Source: Avidesulfovibrio sp964369685 (GTDB lineage Bacteria; Desulfobacterota; Desulfovibrionia; Desulfovibrionales; Desulfovibrionaceae). Taken from it: a stretch of DNA of 64,000 nucleotides. The DNA lies in the NCBI GenBank assembly GCA_964369685.1, contig CAYJFB010000002.1:124001-188000 (forward strand), read 5' to 3'. The position numbers and the translations under genes were made by a program. This document shows, piece by piece, positions 53,377 to 62,298 of the stretch. A model generated the notes under the pieces. It searched no databases and was not told the origin of the DNA. It saw only the letters and a list, made by a program, of their open reading frames with translations. Positions within the stretch are counted from its first letter, which is position 1, and every line of letters begins with the position of its first letter.

Positions 53377-54303
53377 ATGTCGTATTCTGTTGTATTGCAA
53401 GAGATTGAAACGTTTCTCACACACAGCTTGATTGACTTGCCCATGCCGACCCCTTTACGGGAAGCCATGAATTACAGTCTGCTTGCAGGGGGAAAACGTA
53501 TCCGCCCTGTGCTTTGTATCCTGTGTGCGCGTTTGTGTTATTCGGGAAACGACGTACAAAACCTGACTCGTCAAGTGCTCCCTTTTGCGGCCGGACTTGA
53601 AATGATCCATACCTACTCACTCATTCATGACGATCTTCCGGCTATGGATGACGACGATTTACGCCGTGGCCGTCCTTCCAACCATAAAGCGTTTGACGAA
53701 GCCACGGCGATTCTGGCAGGAGACGCATTGCTGACCGACGCGTTTGCCTTTATGGCTCATGTTGGATTCGATGAAAATGCGCTGCCTCCCGGACAGGTGT
53801 TGCGTGCGTTGCATGAAGTGGCTTACGCTGCGGGAAGTCGCGGTATGGTGGGAGGACAAGTTTTGGATATGGCACTCACAGGGAACAGACCTGCCACAGA
53901 TACCGAAACACGCAAACAACAGCAACACGCTGTGCGTCACATGCAGGCCGGCAAAACGGGTGCCATGTTTCGAGCGGCGTGTGTGGGCGGCGCATTGCTT
54001 GTCGGCGCGAATGCAGAACAGTGTGCCGCGTTAGCGCGTTATGCGGCTGGACTCGGCATGGCCTTTCAAATCATTGACGATATCTTGGATGAAACGCAAG
54101 ATACCAAAATATTGGGTAAACCCGCAGGCAGCGACGCAAAACAAGGTAAACTCACTTGGCCTGCCCTCTTGGGTCTTGAACAATGCCGTGTTGAAGCCGA
54201 AAAAGAAACACAAAAAGCGCTTGAAGCGTTAGAAATTTTTGACAACACTGAAGCCGGACTCCTACGCGAAATTCTTCAGATCCAAATTCAACGCGCCCAT
54301 TAA
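53377..54303 (+). CDS. ispA: Polyprenyl diphosphate synthase (farnesyl/geranyl type)
   Basis: 308 residues. First aspartate-rich motif DDLPAMDDDDLRRG near 85-98, second FQIIDDILDET near 230, with GGKRIRPVLC and GRPSNHKAF, as in IspA. It makes short-chain isoprenyl diphosphate. The start at 53377 follows AAGGA. It lies just before dxs, the usual pairing. Confidence 0.95.
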   Translation: MSYSVVLQEIETFLTHSLIDLPMPTPLREAMNYSLLAGGKRIRPVLCILCARLCYSGNDVQNLTRQVLPFAAGLEMIHTYSLIHDDLPAMDDDDLRRGRPSNHKAFDEATAILAGDALLTDAFAFMAHVGFDENALPPGQVLRALHEVAYAAGSRGMVGGQVLDMALTGNRPATDTETRKQQQHAVRHMQAGKTGAMFRAACVGGALLVGANAEQCAALARYAAGLGMAFQIIDDILDETQDTKILGKPAGSDAKQGKLTWPALLGLEQCRVEAEKETQKALEALEIFDNTEAGLLREILQIQIQRAH

Positions 54304-54363
54304 GGTTTTTTGTATTTTACGGCGTTTTGTGTTTTTTTCCTCACTTTTTTACGTCAAAACATT

Positions 54364-56301
54364 ATGAACAACACTCCCTCAGATCATTCGTTTCTTGATG
54401 CGTTACAACATCCGGCCGATGTTGCAACACTTTCCCTCAACGAAAAAGCCTTGCTTGCGGAAGCTTTACGTTCTCGGATTGTCAATACCGTGGCTGCCAA
54501 CGGCGGACATTTGGCCTCCTCACTTGGGGTGGTTGAACTTACCTTGGCTCTGTTGACACTTTTTGATCCCGACAAACATGATAAGATCGTTTGGGATGTC
54601 GGACATCAAGCGTATGCATGGAAATTGCTAACGGGACGTGCCAAAGAGTTCTCAACACTACGCACGTTTGGCGGACTCAGCGGTTTTCCTAAAATCGATG
54701 AAAGCGCCTATGACCATTTTGGTGTCGGGCATTCTTCCACATCCATTTCTGCGGCTTTGGGCATGGCTATGGCCAGAGATCTTTCAACGGATCCCGAGGT
54801 TCGTAAAAGCCATGTGGTGGCCGTGATCGGCGACGGTTCACTGACGGGAGGTATGGCTTTTGAAGGCTTGAATCAGGCCGGAGCCATGGGACGACGACTC
54901 ATTGTCGTTTTGAACGACAATGAAATGTCTATTTCACATAATGTCGGCGCGTTATCCTTGTTTCTCAGCCGCAACATGGAAAGAGTGTGGGCGCGGCGTG
55001 TACGACGAGAAATCAAAGAATGGTTGGGCTCTTTGCCCGGCATCGGCGAAAATATGGTGACCTATGTGCGTCGTGCGCACGCGGCATTGAAAAACGTTTT
55101 TACGCCGGGTATGCTCTTTGAAGCCTTTCGGTTTAATTATATCGGCCCTGTTGACGGTCATGATCAACAAGCCTTGGAAGCGCACCTTAAATTGGCGGCA
55201 TCGGTAGACGATCACCCTGTGTTGTTGCATGTTCTGACGCGCAAAGGCAAAGGTTATGCTCCGGCAGAAGAACAACCAAGCCATTTCCACGGTTTGGGCA
55301 GCTTTGATCCCGAAACCGGTGACAGCATCAGCGCAGCGGGACAAGCATCCTGGACAGAAATTTTTGCAAAAACTCTATGCGATCTGGGCGCCCATGACGC
55401 CAGAGTGGTGGCCATCACCGCAGCCATGGCAACAGGCACAGGCACCGCCTGCTTTAAAGAGCGCTTTCCCGAACGTTTTGTGGATGTGGGTATTTGTGAA
55501 CAACATGCCATCACCTTTGCCTGCGGTTTGGCTGTTCAAGGATTGCGTCCTTTTGTCGCGCTCTATTCGACGTTTGCACAGCGGGCGTACGATCAAGTCG
55601 TGCATGATATGTGTTTACAAAATCTTCCTGTGACGTTGTGTTTGGATCGTGCGGGTTTGGTGGGTGAAGACGGCCCCACACACCATGGAGTGTTTGACAT
55701 TCCATATTTGCGCCATATCCCCAATATGTCTGTTGTGGCACCACGCGATGAGGCGTACTTGCAACGCGCACTGTATACTGCTTTGCACTGGAACGCACCC
55801 ATAACCATCCGCTATCCTCGCGGTGCGGCTCTTGGTGTGCCTCTTTTTCCAACAGAAGACCCTGAATGTGCTCTTGAATCGTTACAACCTGCACAAGGCG
55901 AACTTTTGCGCAAAGGGCATGACGCCGTGTTTGTGGCTGTGGGAAGTATGGTCAAAGAGGCTTTGGAAGCCGCAGCATTGCTCGCTTCTGAAGGCTTTGA
56001 TATTGCTGTTTTTGACGCGTGTTGGGTGAAACCCTTACCGACTGAACAACTTTATGCCTTGGCGCGGCAAATGCCGTTAATGATTTCCATTGAAGAGGGT
56101 ACACTGCTTGGCGGCTTTGGCGAGGCCGTGCTCGAAGCGTTGAATGAACAAGAACTGCTCACGATATGTACATTCAAACATATCGGCGTGCCGGATCATT
56201 TTGTCACTCATGGGAAACAACAACTCCTGCGGCAACACCTCGGTCTTGATGCCCAAGGTATTGCCAAAACCGCACGAGACTATCTAAAACAAAGACTCTA
56301 G
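54364..56301 (+). CDS. dxs: 1-deoxy-D-xylulose-5-phosphate synthase
   Basis: 645 residues, thiamine-diphosphate enzyme that opens the MEP isoprenoid pathway. GDGSLTGGMAFEGLNQ (ThDP motif), VWDVGHQAYAWKLLTGR, DRAGLVGEDGPTHHGVFD and PITIRYPRG are conserved. The start ATG 54364 has no obvious ribosome site. The 61 bases after ispA contain no hairpin, so the two genes are likely cotranscribed. Confidence 0.96.
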   Translation: MNNTPSDHSFLDALQHPADVATLSLNEKALLAEALRSRIVNTVAANGGHLASSLGVVELTLALLTLFDPDKHDKIVWDVGHQAYAWKLLTGRAKEFSTLRTFGGLSGFPKIDESAYDHFGVGHSSTSISAALGMAMARDLSTDPEVRKSHVVAVIGDGSLTGGMAFEGLNQAGAMGRRLIVVLNDNEMSISHNVGALSLFLSRNMERVWARRVRREIKEWLGSLPGIGENMVTYVRRAHAALKNVFTPGMLFEAFRFNYIGPVDGHDQQALEAHLKLAASVDDHPVLLHVLTRKGKGYAPAEEQPSHFHGLGSFDPETGDSISAAGQASWTEIFAKTLCDLGAHDARVVAITAAMATGTGTACFKERFPERFVDVGICEQHAITFACGLAVQGLRPFVALYSTFAQRAYDQVVHDMCLQNLPVTLCLDRAGLVGEDGPTHHGVFDIPYLRHIPNMSVVAPRDEAYLQRALYTALHWNAPITIRYPRGAALGVPLFPTEDPECALESLQPAQGELLRKGHDAVFVAVGSMVKEALEAAALLASEGFDIAVFDACWVKPLPTEQLYALARQMPLMISIEEGTLLGGFGEAVLEALNEQELLTICTFKHIGVPDHFVTHGKQQLLRQHLGLDAQGIAKTARDYLKQRL

Positions 56302-56335
56302 AGCTATTTTGGGCTGGCTTTTCGTTTTTTTTTGA

Positions 56336-56359
56336 GGAGGGGGGAATATTCCCCCCTCC
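56336..56359. repeat. Dispersed palindromic repeat, partial copy C
   Basis: A perfect 24-base palindrome, GGAGGGGGGAAT / ATTCCCCCCTCC, then CCCCTTGATTCTG. It resembles the G/C-run flank of copies A and B but lacks the second variable-arm hairpin with the ATCGCTACGC loop. It lies 35 bases after the dxs stop. Confidence 0.65.
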
Positions 56360-56500
56360 CCCCTTGATTCTGCAGCATATTCCGAAAATGGGGTAGACCT
56401 TGACCGCCTCGGCCACTTTTCAGCGTGACGTATCAAGAAGCTAGGCAGATTCATATTGAGATGTATACATGTTGTAAAAAAAGAATTATGGAGAAAATCA

Positions 56501-56977
56501 ATGAGTGAACATTTTTCTGAACAAGAACGCGCCGTTTTACGGATTATTCAAAAAAATTTACCCGATTCCGCAACCCCCTATACAGATATAGCACAAGAAG
56601 TTGGCCTTGAAGAAGCGGAGGTTTTACGCTTACTTCAACGGTTGAAAGCAAACGGCGCCATTCGGCGCTTCGGCGCAAGCATCAAACACCAACGCACAGG
56701 CTGGAATTGTAATGTCATGGTTGCTTGGATCGCCGACGAGGCCTTGGCAGACGAAGCAGGGGAACAAGCCGCCAAACACCAACGCATCTCGCACTGCTAT
56801 TTTCGCCCCTCCACCGCCAAAGATTGGCCATATACCCTCTTCACCATGATCCACGGCAGAACACCCGAAGAATGTTTGGCTGTCATCGAAGAACTGCGCA
56901 AGACAACACGATTGAATGAACATGCCATGTTGGAAAGTCTTAAAGAACTGAAAAAAACATCTATGGTCTATTTTTAA
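56501..56977 (+). CDS. Siroheme decarboxylase subunit (AhbA/AhbB type, AsnC-like)
   Basis: 158 residues: Lrp/AsnC-like winged helix (TDIAQEVGLEEAEVLRLLQRLKANGAIRRFGASIK) fused to the siroheme decarboxylase domain (HQRTGWNCNVMVAWI, HCYFRPSTAKDWPYTLFTMIHG). It converts siroheme to didecarboxysiroheme in the alternative haem pathway. The protein resembles AhbB more than AhbA, but this is not certain. The partner is not adjacent. The start follows GGAGAAAATCA. Confidence 0.8.
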   Translation: MSEHFSEQERAVLRIIQKNLPDSATPYTDIAQEVGLEEAEVLRLLQRLKANGAIRRFGASIKHQRTGWNCNVMVAWIADEALADEAGEQAAKHQRISHCYFRPSTAKDWPYTLFTMIHGRTPEECLAVIEELRKTTRLNEHAMLESLKELKKTSMVYF

Positions 56978-57395
56978 ACAATGTATCGCTTGTTTAAATC
57001 TTTTTTATATTGATGTTTTTTACATGGTTTCTTTTAAAAAAAGTTTTATACAGAAACAAAACATCGTTTGTGAAAAATAATTCAATATAACAAAAATCAT
57101 TTCTTCCACACACGAATATTCTTTCATTTTTAAAACACGAATGAAACCATACATAATAATGCAAAAAACATATATTGCATACAAAAAAGATAAACCAATG
57201 TGTCTTGACAACACCTATGAGCAAGCATAAAAATAACAATTGTTCAATAGATATGTGTTGAGAGAACTCTTTACAGTGTTTTAAATGTAACAACATGTAT
57301 CAAAGTGGTATGATGAGATATCTATGTACTTTTTTGTAAAAAAAGACATGTTGTAAAAAACTTTTTATATTGATTTTTGTCAGAGGACATTGCGT
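56978..57395 (+). promoter_or_regulatory. AT-rich leader of tupA with repeated motifs
   Basis: 418 bases, no supported gene (a minus-strand open frame there is just AT-rich). ACATGTTGT occurs at 57346-57354 and inverted at 57290-57298; a 15-base match ACATGTTGTAAAAAA is also found at 56467-56481 upstream of the siroheme decarboxylase gene. TTTTTATATTGAT is repeated at 57002-57014 and 57362-57374. These could be binding sites of a shared regulator. Confidence 0.4.
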
Positions 57396-58214
57396 ATGAA
57401 GATGTTGCGTGTTGTATTATTGACTGTTGCGTTGTTGGTTCCCGGTTCTGTTCTGGCAGCTGAGCCCTTGATGATGGCAACAACGACCAGTACCCAAGAT
57501 ACGGGGCTTTTGGACTATTTGAAACCTATTTTTGAAAAAGAAAACGGTTTTGTTTTGAATTGGGTTGCCGTGGGCACAGGCAAGGCGTTGGCACATGGCA
57601 AAGCGTGTGACGTTGACGTGCTTTTGGTTCACGCGCCTGCGTTGGAAATGGCCTTTGTAAAAGACGGGTACGGTCAAGATCGTCGTCAAGTGATGTTCAA
57701 CGACTATGTGTTGCTGGGGCCTCCTGCAGATCCTGCAGGAATTAAAGGTAAAAGTGTTGCCGAAGCCTTAAAAACACTCAGTGAAAAAAAGATCACCTTT
57801 GTCAGCCGAGGCGACAATTCAGGCACACACAATGCGGAAAAAAATCTCTGGCAAACAGCAAACCTTGCCATTCCCACCCAGCAAGCCGCTTGGTATGTAG
57901 ACGCAGGCCAAGGCATGTTGGCAACCATTCGTATCGCTGATGAAAAAGGCGGTTATACCTTGACTGATCGCGGCACATATATCAAATATGCGGCTTCCAA
58001 TGAAGATTCTACCCCCTTAGAAATTTTGGTTGAAGGTGATGCGACGTTGCGCAATCAATACAGCGCCATGCAAGTAGACGCCAAGCATTGCCCCAATGTA
58101 AAACAAGCACAAGCAGAAAAATTCCTCGACTGGTGGGTAAGCCCAAAAACCCAAAAAGCCATCGCTGACTTTACACTGGAAGGAAAAGCACTCTTCTTCC
58201 CCAATGCCGAATAA
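57396..58214 (+). CDS. tupA: Tungstate ABC transporter substrate-binding protein
   Basis: 272 residues with signal peptide (about 1-22, ending SVLA). TupA/WtpA-type motifs: MATTTSTQDTGLLDYLKP, VAVGTGKALAHGKACDVDVLLVHAPALE, FVSRGDNSGTHNAEKNLW and DAGQGMLATIRIADEKGGYTLTDRGTY are the classic tungstate-binding family sequence. It binds tungstate in the periplasm for aldehyde oxidoreductase- or formate dehydrogenase-type enzymes. The transporter genes tupB and tupC do not follow. The start at 57396 lies 10 bases after GAGG. Confidence 0.94.
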   Translation: MKMLRVVLLTVALLVPGSVLAAEPLMMATTTSTQDTGLLDYLKPIFEKENGFVLNWVAVGTGKALAHGKACDVDVLLVHAPALEMAFVKDGYGQDRRQVMFNDYVLLGPPADPAGIKGKSVAEALKTLSEKKITFVSRGDNSGTHNAEKNLWQTANLAIPTQQAAWYVDAGQGMLATIRIADEKGGYTLTDRGTYIKYAASNEDSTPLEILVEGDATLRNQYSAMQVDAKHCPNVKQAQAEKFLDWWVSPKTQKAIADFTLEGKALFFPNAE

Positions 58215-58251
58215 TATATCCTGAAGGATACACGCTTTTACTTGTTTAATC

Positions 58252-58356
58252 GTGTCTAATTGTAGAAAAATATCAACCGTCTTTGAGTATTATAAACATA
58301 GCTTTTCAGCATGTTATATTTTTAAAGTCCAGTTGTTTATTTTTACAATTAGACAC
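58252..58356. promoter_or_regulatory. 13-base inverted repeat pair upstream of the divergent activator
   Basis: GTGTCTAATTGTA (58252-58264) and its exact inverted copy (58344-58356), 79 bases apart, centred upstream of the NtrC-type regulator gene, which starts at 58413. There is no flanking duplication, so it does not look like a mobile element; a looping operator is possible. Confidence 0.45.
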
Positions 58357-58412
58357 TGCCGTAACAGACGTCTATCATTTTTTATAATACAGAATGCGTG
58401 TGAGGTTTCACT

Positions 58413-59945
58413 GTGAGTACAATATTAGAATTTTTTGAGACCTTACAACGAATTGCGTTTCAACTTGGCCCAAGTTATGGTTTTCAAGCTTCATTGAAAA
58501 CCATTTTAGGCATTTTGGCACAACGCCATGCTTTTGTACGCCCTCACTTAGTTATTTTTGATCCGGAAACCCGCAGTTTGCGTTTGTGTGTTGCTGAGAG
58601 TTCACCGCGTGCAGGGCAAGTTGTGTATACGCCGGGTGTGGGGATCACAGGGCAGGTTTTTGTGACAGGCAAGCCTGTGATTGTTGAACGCATGTTCGGA
58701 CATCCTTTATTTTTATGTAAATTTTTTGAACGCACAACAGAAGAAATGGAAACACACGCCTTTTTGAGTGTGCCGGTGCTTGTACGAATCTCAACCGAAC
58801 AGCATACACGCCAAGTGCTTGGCGTACTCAGCGCAGACACCCCATGCACCTCTCTTGAGGAACTGCACACACTATCGCGTTTCTTGGAATTGGTCGCCGA
58901 TCTGATCGCAACCCAAACGGACTATTTGCTTGAAGCGACAGTACGTCACAAACACCCCACCACAACGCTAACCATGCAACCGCCAAAACAAGAGCCTGAC
59001 TTTGTCGCCCATTCAAAAAAAATGTGTGCAATTTTAGAACAAGCCATTTGCTTCGGACAACGACACAATCCTCTTTTTTTACACGGTGAACCGGGTACAG
59101 GCAAAACACGACTTGCACATACCATTCATCGCAGCAGTGCACGCCGAGAATTGCCGATGTTGCATTTTCAATGCGCAGAAACAAATGAAGAAACAGCCGC
59201 CAGAGAACTGTTCGGTTACAAAAAAGGCGCGTTTTCTGAAGCCACACAAACACAAAAAGGGCTCTTTGAGCTGGCACAAAACAGCGATATATTTTTGGAA
59301 AATATTGAAAGCCTCTCACCGCGCCTGCAAAATGCCGTTGCCGCAGTGTTGCAGGATCAACAGTATACACGTCTCGGCGGTGGAGACCCCATTGATGTCA
59401 ATGTGCGTTTGATTTGCTCAAGCCATCTTTCACCTGAAAAATTGGTGCAGGAAGGCCGTATAGTAGACGCATTGGCAACACGTCTTTTTGTGCAACCCCT
59501 TGCACTCCCGCCATTGCGCGAACGCAGAGAAGATATTTTACCATTGGCAAAATTGTTTTTACGGCACGCTTCCAAAGAACAACAATGCGCATGTCCGTTG
59601 CTTTCCGAAACGGTTCAGGAAATATTGATGGATCATCTTTGGCCAGACAATTTGCATGAACTGCAAGAAACCATGTGCTTTGCCCTCAAAAACATGACCG
59701 GCGACAATATCTTGCCGCTACATTTACCCACCGCCCTACAACATGCGGTCAAAGAGCAACAGACAGATGAATCCTTCACCACTGCTATTGAACGTTTTGA
59801 ACAAAATCTTCTTGCAAAAGCCTTACAGCAAAGCAACGGCAATATGCTACAAGCCGCAAAAAATTTGAAAACCAGCTATCGAGTGATTAACTATAAAGTC
59901 AAAAAATACGGACTCTCCAGTTTATTAAAAAGAAACACACTATAG
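58413..59945 (+). CDS. Divergent NtrC-family regulator (GAF, AAA+, Fis-type HTH)
   Basis: 510 residues. GAF-type sensor domain about 15-170; AAA+ domain about 195-440; Fis-like helix-turn-helix about 462-505 (LQQSNGNMLQAAKNLKTSYRVINYKVKKYGL). Walker A is GEPGTGKTRLA. The GAFTGA loop, which contacts sigma-54, reads GAFSEA, and Walker B is IFLENIESL, with Asn where the catalytic Glu is expected. The arginine region LPPLRERREDILPLAKLFL is kept. It may not activate sigma-54 in the normal way, and could be a repressor or a partner of another protein. The start GTG follows GAGG. Confidence 0.85.
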   Translation: MSTILEFFETLQRIAFQLGPSYGFQASLKTILGILAQRHAFVRPHLVIFDPETRSLRLCVAESSPRAGQVVYTPGVGITGQVFVTGKPVIVERMFGHPLFLCKFFERTTEEMETHAFLSVPVLVRISTEQHTRQVLGVLSADTPCTSLEELHTLSRFLELVADLIATQTDYLLEATVRHKHPTTTLTMQPPKQEPDFVAHSKKMCAILEQAICFGQRHNPLFLHGEPGTGKTRLAHTIHRSSARRELPMLHFQCAETNEETAARELFGYKKGAFSEATQTQKGLFELAQNSDIFLENIESLSPRLQNAVAAVLQDQQYTRLGGGDPIDVNVRLICSSHLSPEKLVQEGRIVDALATRLFVQPLALPPLRERREDILPLAKLFLRHASKEQQCACPLLSETVQEILMDHLWPDNLHELQETMCFALKNMTGDNILPLHLPTALQHAVKEQQTDESFTTAIERFEQNLLAKALQQSNGNMLQAAKNLKTSYRVINYKVKKYGLSSLLKRNTL

Positions 59946-60328
59946 AATAAACAATGCTGAATAGTTTTCAAATTATTCAGTAAGGCGGAAACATTGCCAA
60001 AGGCAAGCTGGGAAGATTCTGCTTTTTATTCATAAAAAGAAAATATTTTCGGCAATCTGCCAAAAAAAAATACACTAAAAGTGAAAGAGATCTGAATGGT
60101 TGAGTTGTAAGCATTTTTTTGCTTGTCATCCTCGGCTATTTAGGCTATTTTATTTATTATGGGTTATATATTTATTTCATATTTATATAAAGGGAAATCA
60201 GATTTTTTTGAACCTGTTCAAGATGTTATAAAAAATTTCTGAACACAACATGATAAAAAAACTATACACCGACTATCAAGTCGATATATACTATGGATTA
60301 ATGCATTACAGACAGGAAAGGCATCACT
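59946..60328 (+). other. Gene-less stretch between regulator and diguanylate cyclase
   Basis: 383 bases. A weak hairpin CTGAATA...TTATTCAG lies at about 59954-59981 after the regulator stop, and TTGCC-AAA-GGCAA at about 59993-60006. No gene or clear promoter is seen. It turns sharply more A/T-rich toward the cyclase gene. Confidence 0.45.
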
Positions 60329-62257
60329 ATGAATATAGAAACAAGCACTCATAAAAAGAAAATAACGGGCACCTTTCTTATTTTTGGATTGATTGTATGG
60401 TTGTCTGTCGCTGTTGTGATTTTCGTCGAAAATATAAAAGAAAATGAGGTACATTCAATTGAAAACATGTTAGAAGAAGTAACAAAAAATAATGCGAATG
60501 CTGTAGAAAATATTTTTGAAAAATATATCAATTTCTTATTATTACTTGCATCAAATTTTCAAAATGAAGATTTTAGTCTCGAAAATTCTGTAGAATCTAT
60601 TATTCATTTAAAGAAATATGAAGATTTTATCAGTGTATATCTTTCATTTCCTGATGATAACGAAAGGTATAAAGACAATAAATACAATAAAAAAATGAAT
60701 AATAAAGAAATCTTTGTTACAGATATTTACTATGACAGAGGTGTCCAAAAAGAAGTTGTATCAGTTAATGTTCCTATCATAGACGGGAAAGGGCGCTTCA
60801 TTGCCTATTTAATTGGATTGCTTGACGTAGAAGCATTATCAACATCATTTAATAAAACCTTTTATGATGTCGGCGGTTATTATTATATCATAGATTCAAA
60901 CGGAAATTATGTTTCTTTCAGTAATTCAAATCAAATGCTTGCCGTGAATATTAATTTTGAAGAGGCTGTGGGCGAACTCCAATTTTTTGACGGCTATTTT
61001 GGCAAAGATGTTTTAAATGCATTTAAACTGCGCTCTGAAGGCATTCTAAAATATACAGACAAACACGGAAAGCAGGAACGCCTCGCCTATTATACACCAA
61101 TCGAAATCAACGATTGGATCATGTATGTTGCCATTCCGCAAGAACAAATAACAGATAAAATCGATACCAATCTTAACAGCATGTTTATATTAATTATAAA
61201 TATTGTTGCTATTTTTACTATATTGACATTCTGGATCTATCGATCACAAAAAACCATGACCGCTCTGGCTCAAGAAAAAGAAAAACAATTCAGACTGATC
61301 GCTGAACAAACCAATAAATATATCATGGAATGGGATTTTACCACAAATGAAGTCCATTTTACAGGCGCTTTTTTAGAGACTGTTGATAAACCCACCTTAA
61401 CAAACTCCATGTACGATGATCTAAGTAGCGGATTTATCTATGAAGAAGATGTCCCCAATGCCATAACTGCTGTAGAAAAGCTGAAAAGGGGCGAGTTTGT
61501 TATTGATTTAAAACTGCGAGTGCGGGGTAAAAACGGTAACTATATTTGGTTTTTATTGTCCGGTTACCCAATAAAAGAACATATAGGGCGTAGAGAAGTC
61601 GTCAACAAAGCTATCGGCTTCATCGAAAATATCGACGAAGAAGAAAAAGAAATTGCATTGTTGCGTGAGATGTCAGAATTAGACTCTTTAACAAAAATAT
61701 ATAACAAAGGCACAACAGAACTGCTGATCAAACGGATTCTTGCCAATTCAAAAACCGATGTAAACAAGCACTGTTTATTGACTATTGATTTGGATAATTT
61801 TAAAGCGATTAACGACACCTTTGGACACCAATTCGGTGATGAGGTGATTATCGAAAGCGCACGGTACTTAAAATCACTGTTTAGACATAACGACATTGTG
61901 GGCAGAATCGGTGGCGATGAATTTTTTGTTTTCATGAAAGACACCGTTTCTGAACAGCTCGTTTTGGATAAATGTGAACAGATCTGTACATTTTTTCATA
62001 AAGAATATCAGAATGAAGGAAATACCGTGGAAGTGTCTTCAAGTATCGGTATTGCTTTATATCCGCTTCACGGGAGTACATTTGAAGAACTCTATAAATG
62101 TTCAGATATTGCTTTATATCATGCGAAACGTGAAGGAAAAAACACCTACCAATTCTATAAAGGCAACGTCAACATAACACAGGGAAAAGAAAACGAATTC
62201 AGGCACTCAGGAACAACAATTGAAAGTGCAATCAACAAAGACAACGCACTTTTTTAA
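60329..62257 (+). CDS. Diguanylate cyclase with Cache-type sensor and PAS domain
   Basis: 642 residues: membrane helix about 14-33, an extracytoplasmic double-Cache-like sensor to about 280 (YYYIIDSNGNYVSF, LAYYTPIEINDWIMYVAIPQEQI), membrane helix about 284-306, a PAS domain about 320-440, and a GGDEF domain. GGDEF is intact (RIGGDEF, about 526-532) and the inhibitory RxxD site is present (RHND five residues before). The gene uses much more A/T-rich codons (Asn, Lys, Ile, Tyr) than its neighbours and resembles Clostridia-type cyclases, suggesting recent transfer. The start follows AGGAAAGG. Confidence 0.9.
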   Translation: MNIETSTHKKKITGTFLIFGLIVWLSVAVVIFVENIKENEVHSIENMLEEVTKNNANAVENIFEKYINFLLLLASNFQNEDFSLENSVESIIHLKKYEDFISVYLSFPDDNERYKDNKYNKKMNNKEIFVTDIYYDRGVQKEVVSVNVPIIDGKGRFIAYLIGLLDVEALSTSFNKTFYDVGGYYYIIDSNGNYVSFSNSNQMLAVNINFEEAVGELQFFDGYFGKDVLNAFKLRSEGILKYTDKHGKQERLAYYTPIEINDWIMYVAIPQEQITDKIDTNLNSMFILIINIVAIFTILTFWIYRSQKTMTALAQEKEKQFRLIAEQTNKYIMEWDFTTNEVHFTGAFLETVDKPTLTNSMYDDLSSGFIYEEDVPNAITAVEKLKRGEFVIDLKLRVRGKNGNYIWFLLSGYPIKEHIGRREVVNKAIGFIENIDEEEKEIALLREMSELDSLTKIYNKGTTELLIKRILANSKTDVNKHCLLTIDLDNFKAINDTFGHQFGDEVIIESARYLKSLFRHNDIVGRIGGDEFFVFMKDTVSEQLVLDKCEQICTFFHKEYQNEGNTVEVSSSIGIALYPLHGSTFEELYKCSDIALYHAKREGKNTYQFYKGNVNITQGKENEFRHSGTTIESAINKDNALF

Positions 62258-62298
62258 CGATTTTTTCGATTTATTGTTCAATGCGCTTTTTGACTGCA

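Noticed and set aside
56403..56430. tRNA-Ser-like stretch on the minus strand (GTGGCCGAGGCGGTCAAGG)
   Set aside because: It resembles the start of a class II tRNA, but no matching acceptor, anticodon or T-arm is found nearby; chance or a remnant at best.
56994..57296. Minus-strand frame of 100 codons upstream of tupA
   Set aside because: Very AT-rich, Phe/Ile/Cys-rich translation, no ribosome site, no domain.
58252..58356. A small inverted-repeat transposable element
   Set aside because: The 13-base inverted ends lack a flanking target duplication and the inside has no coding or other-copy evidence.
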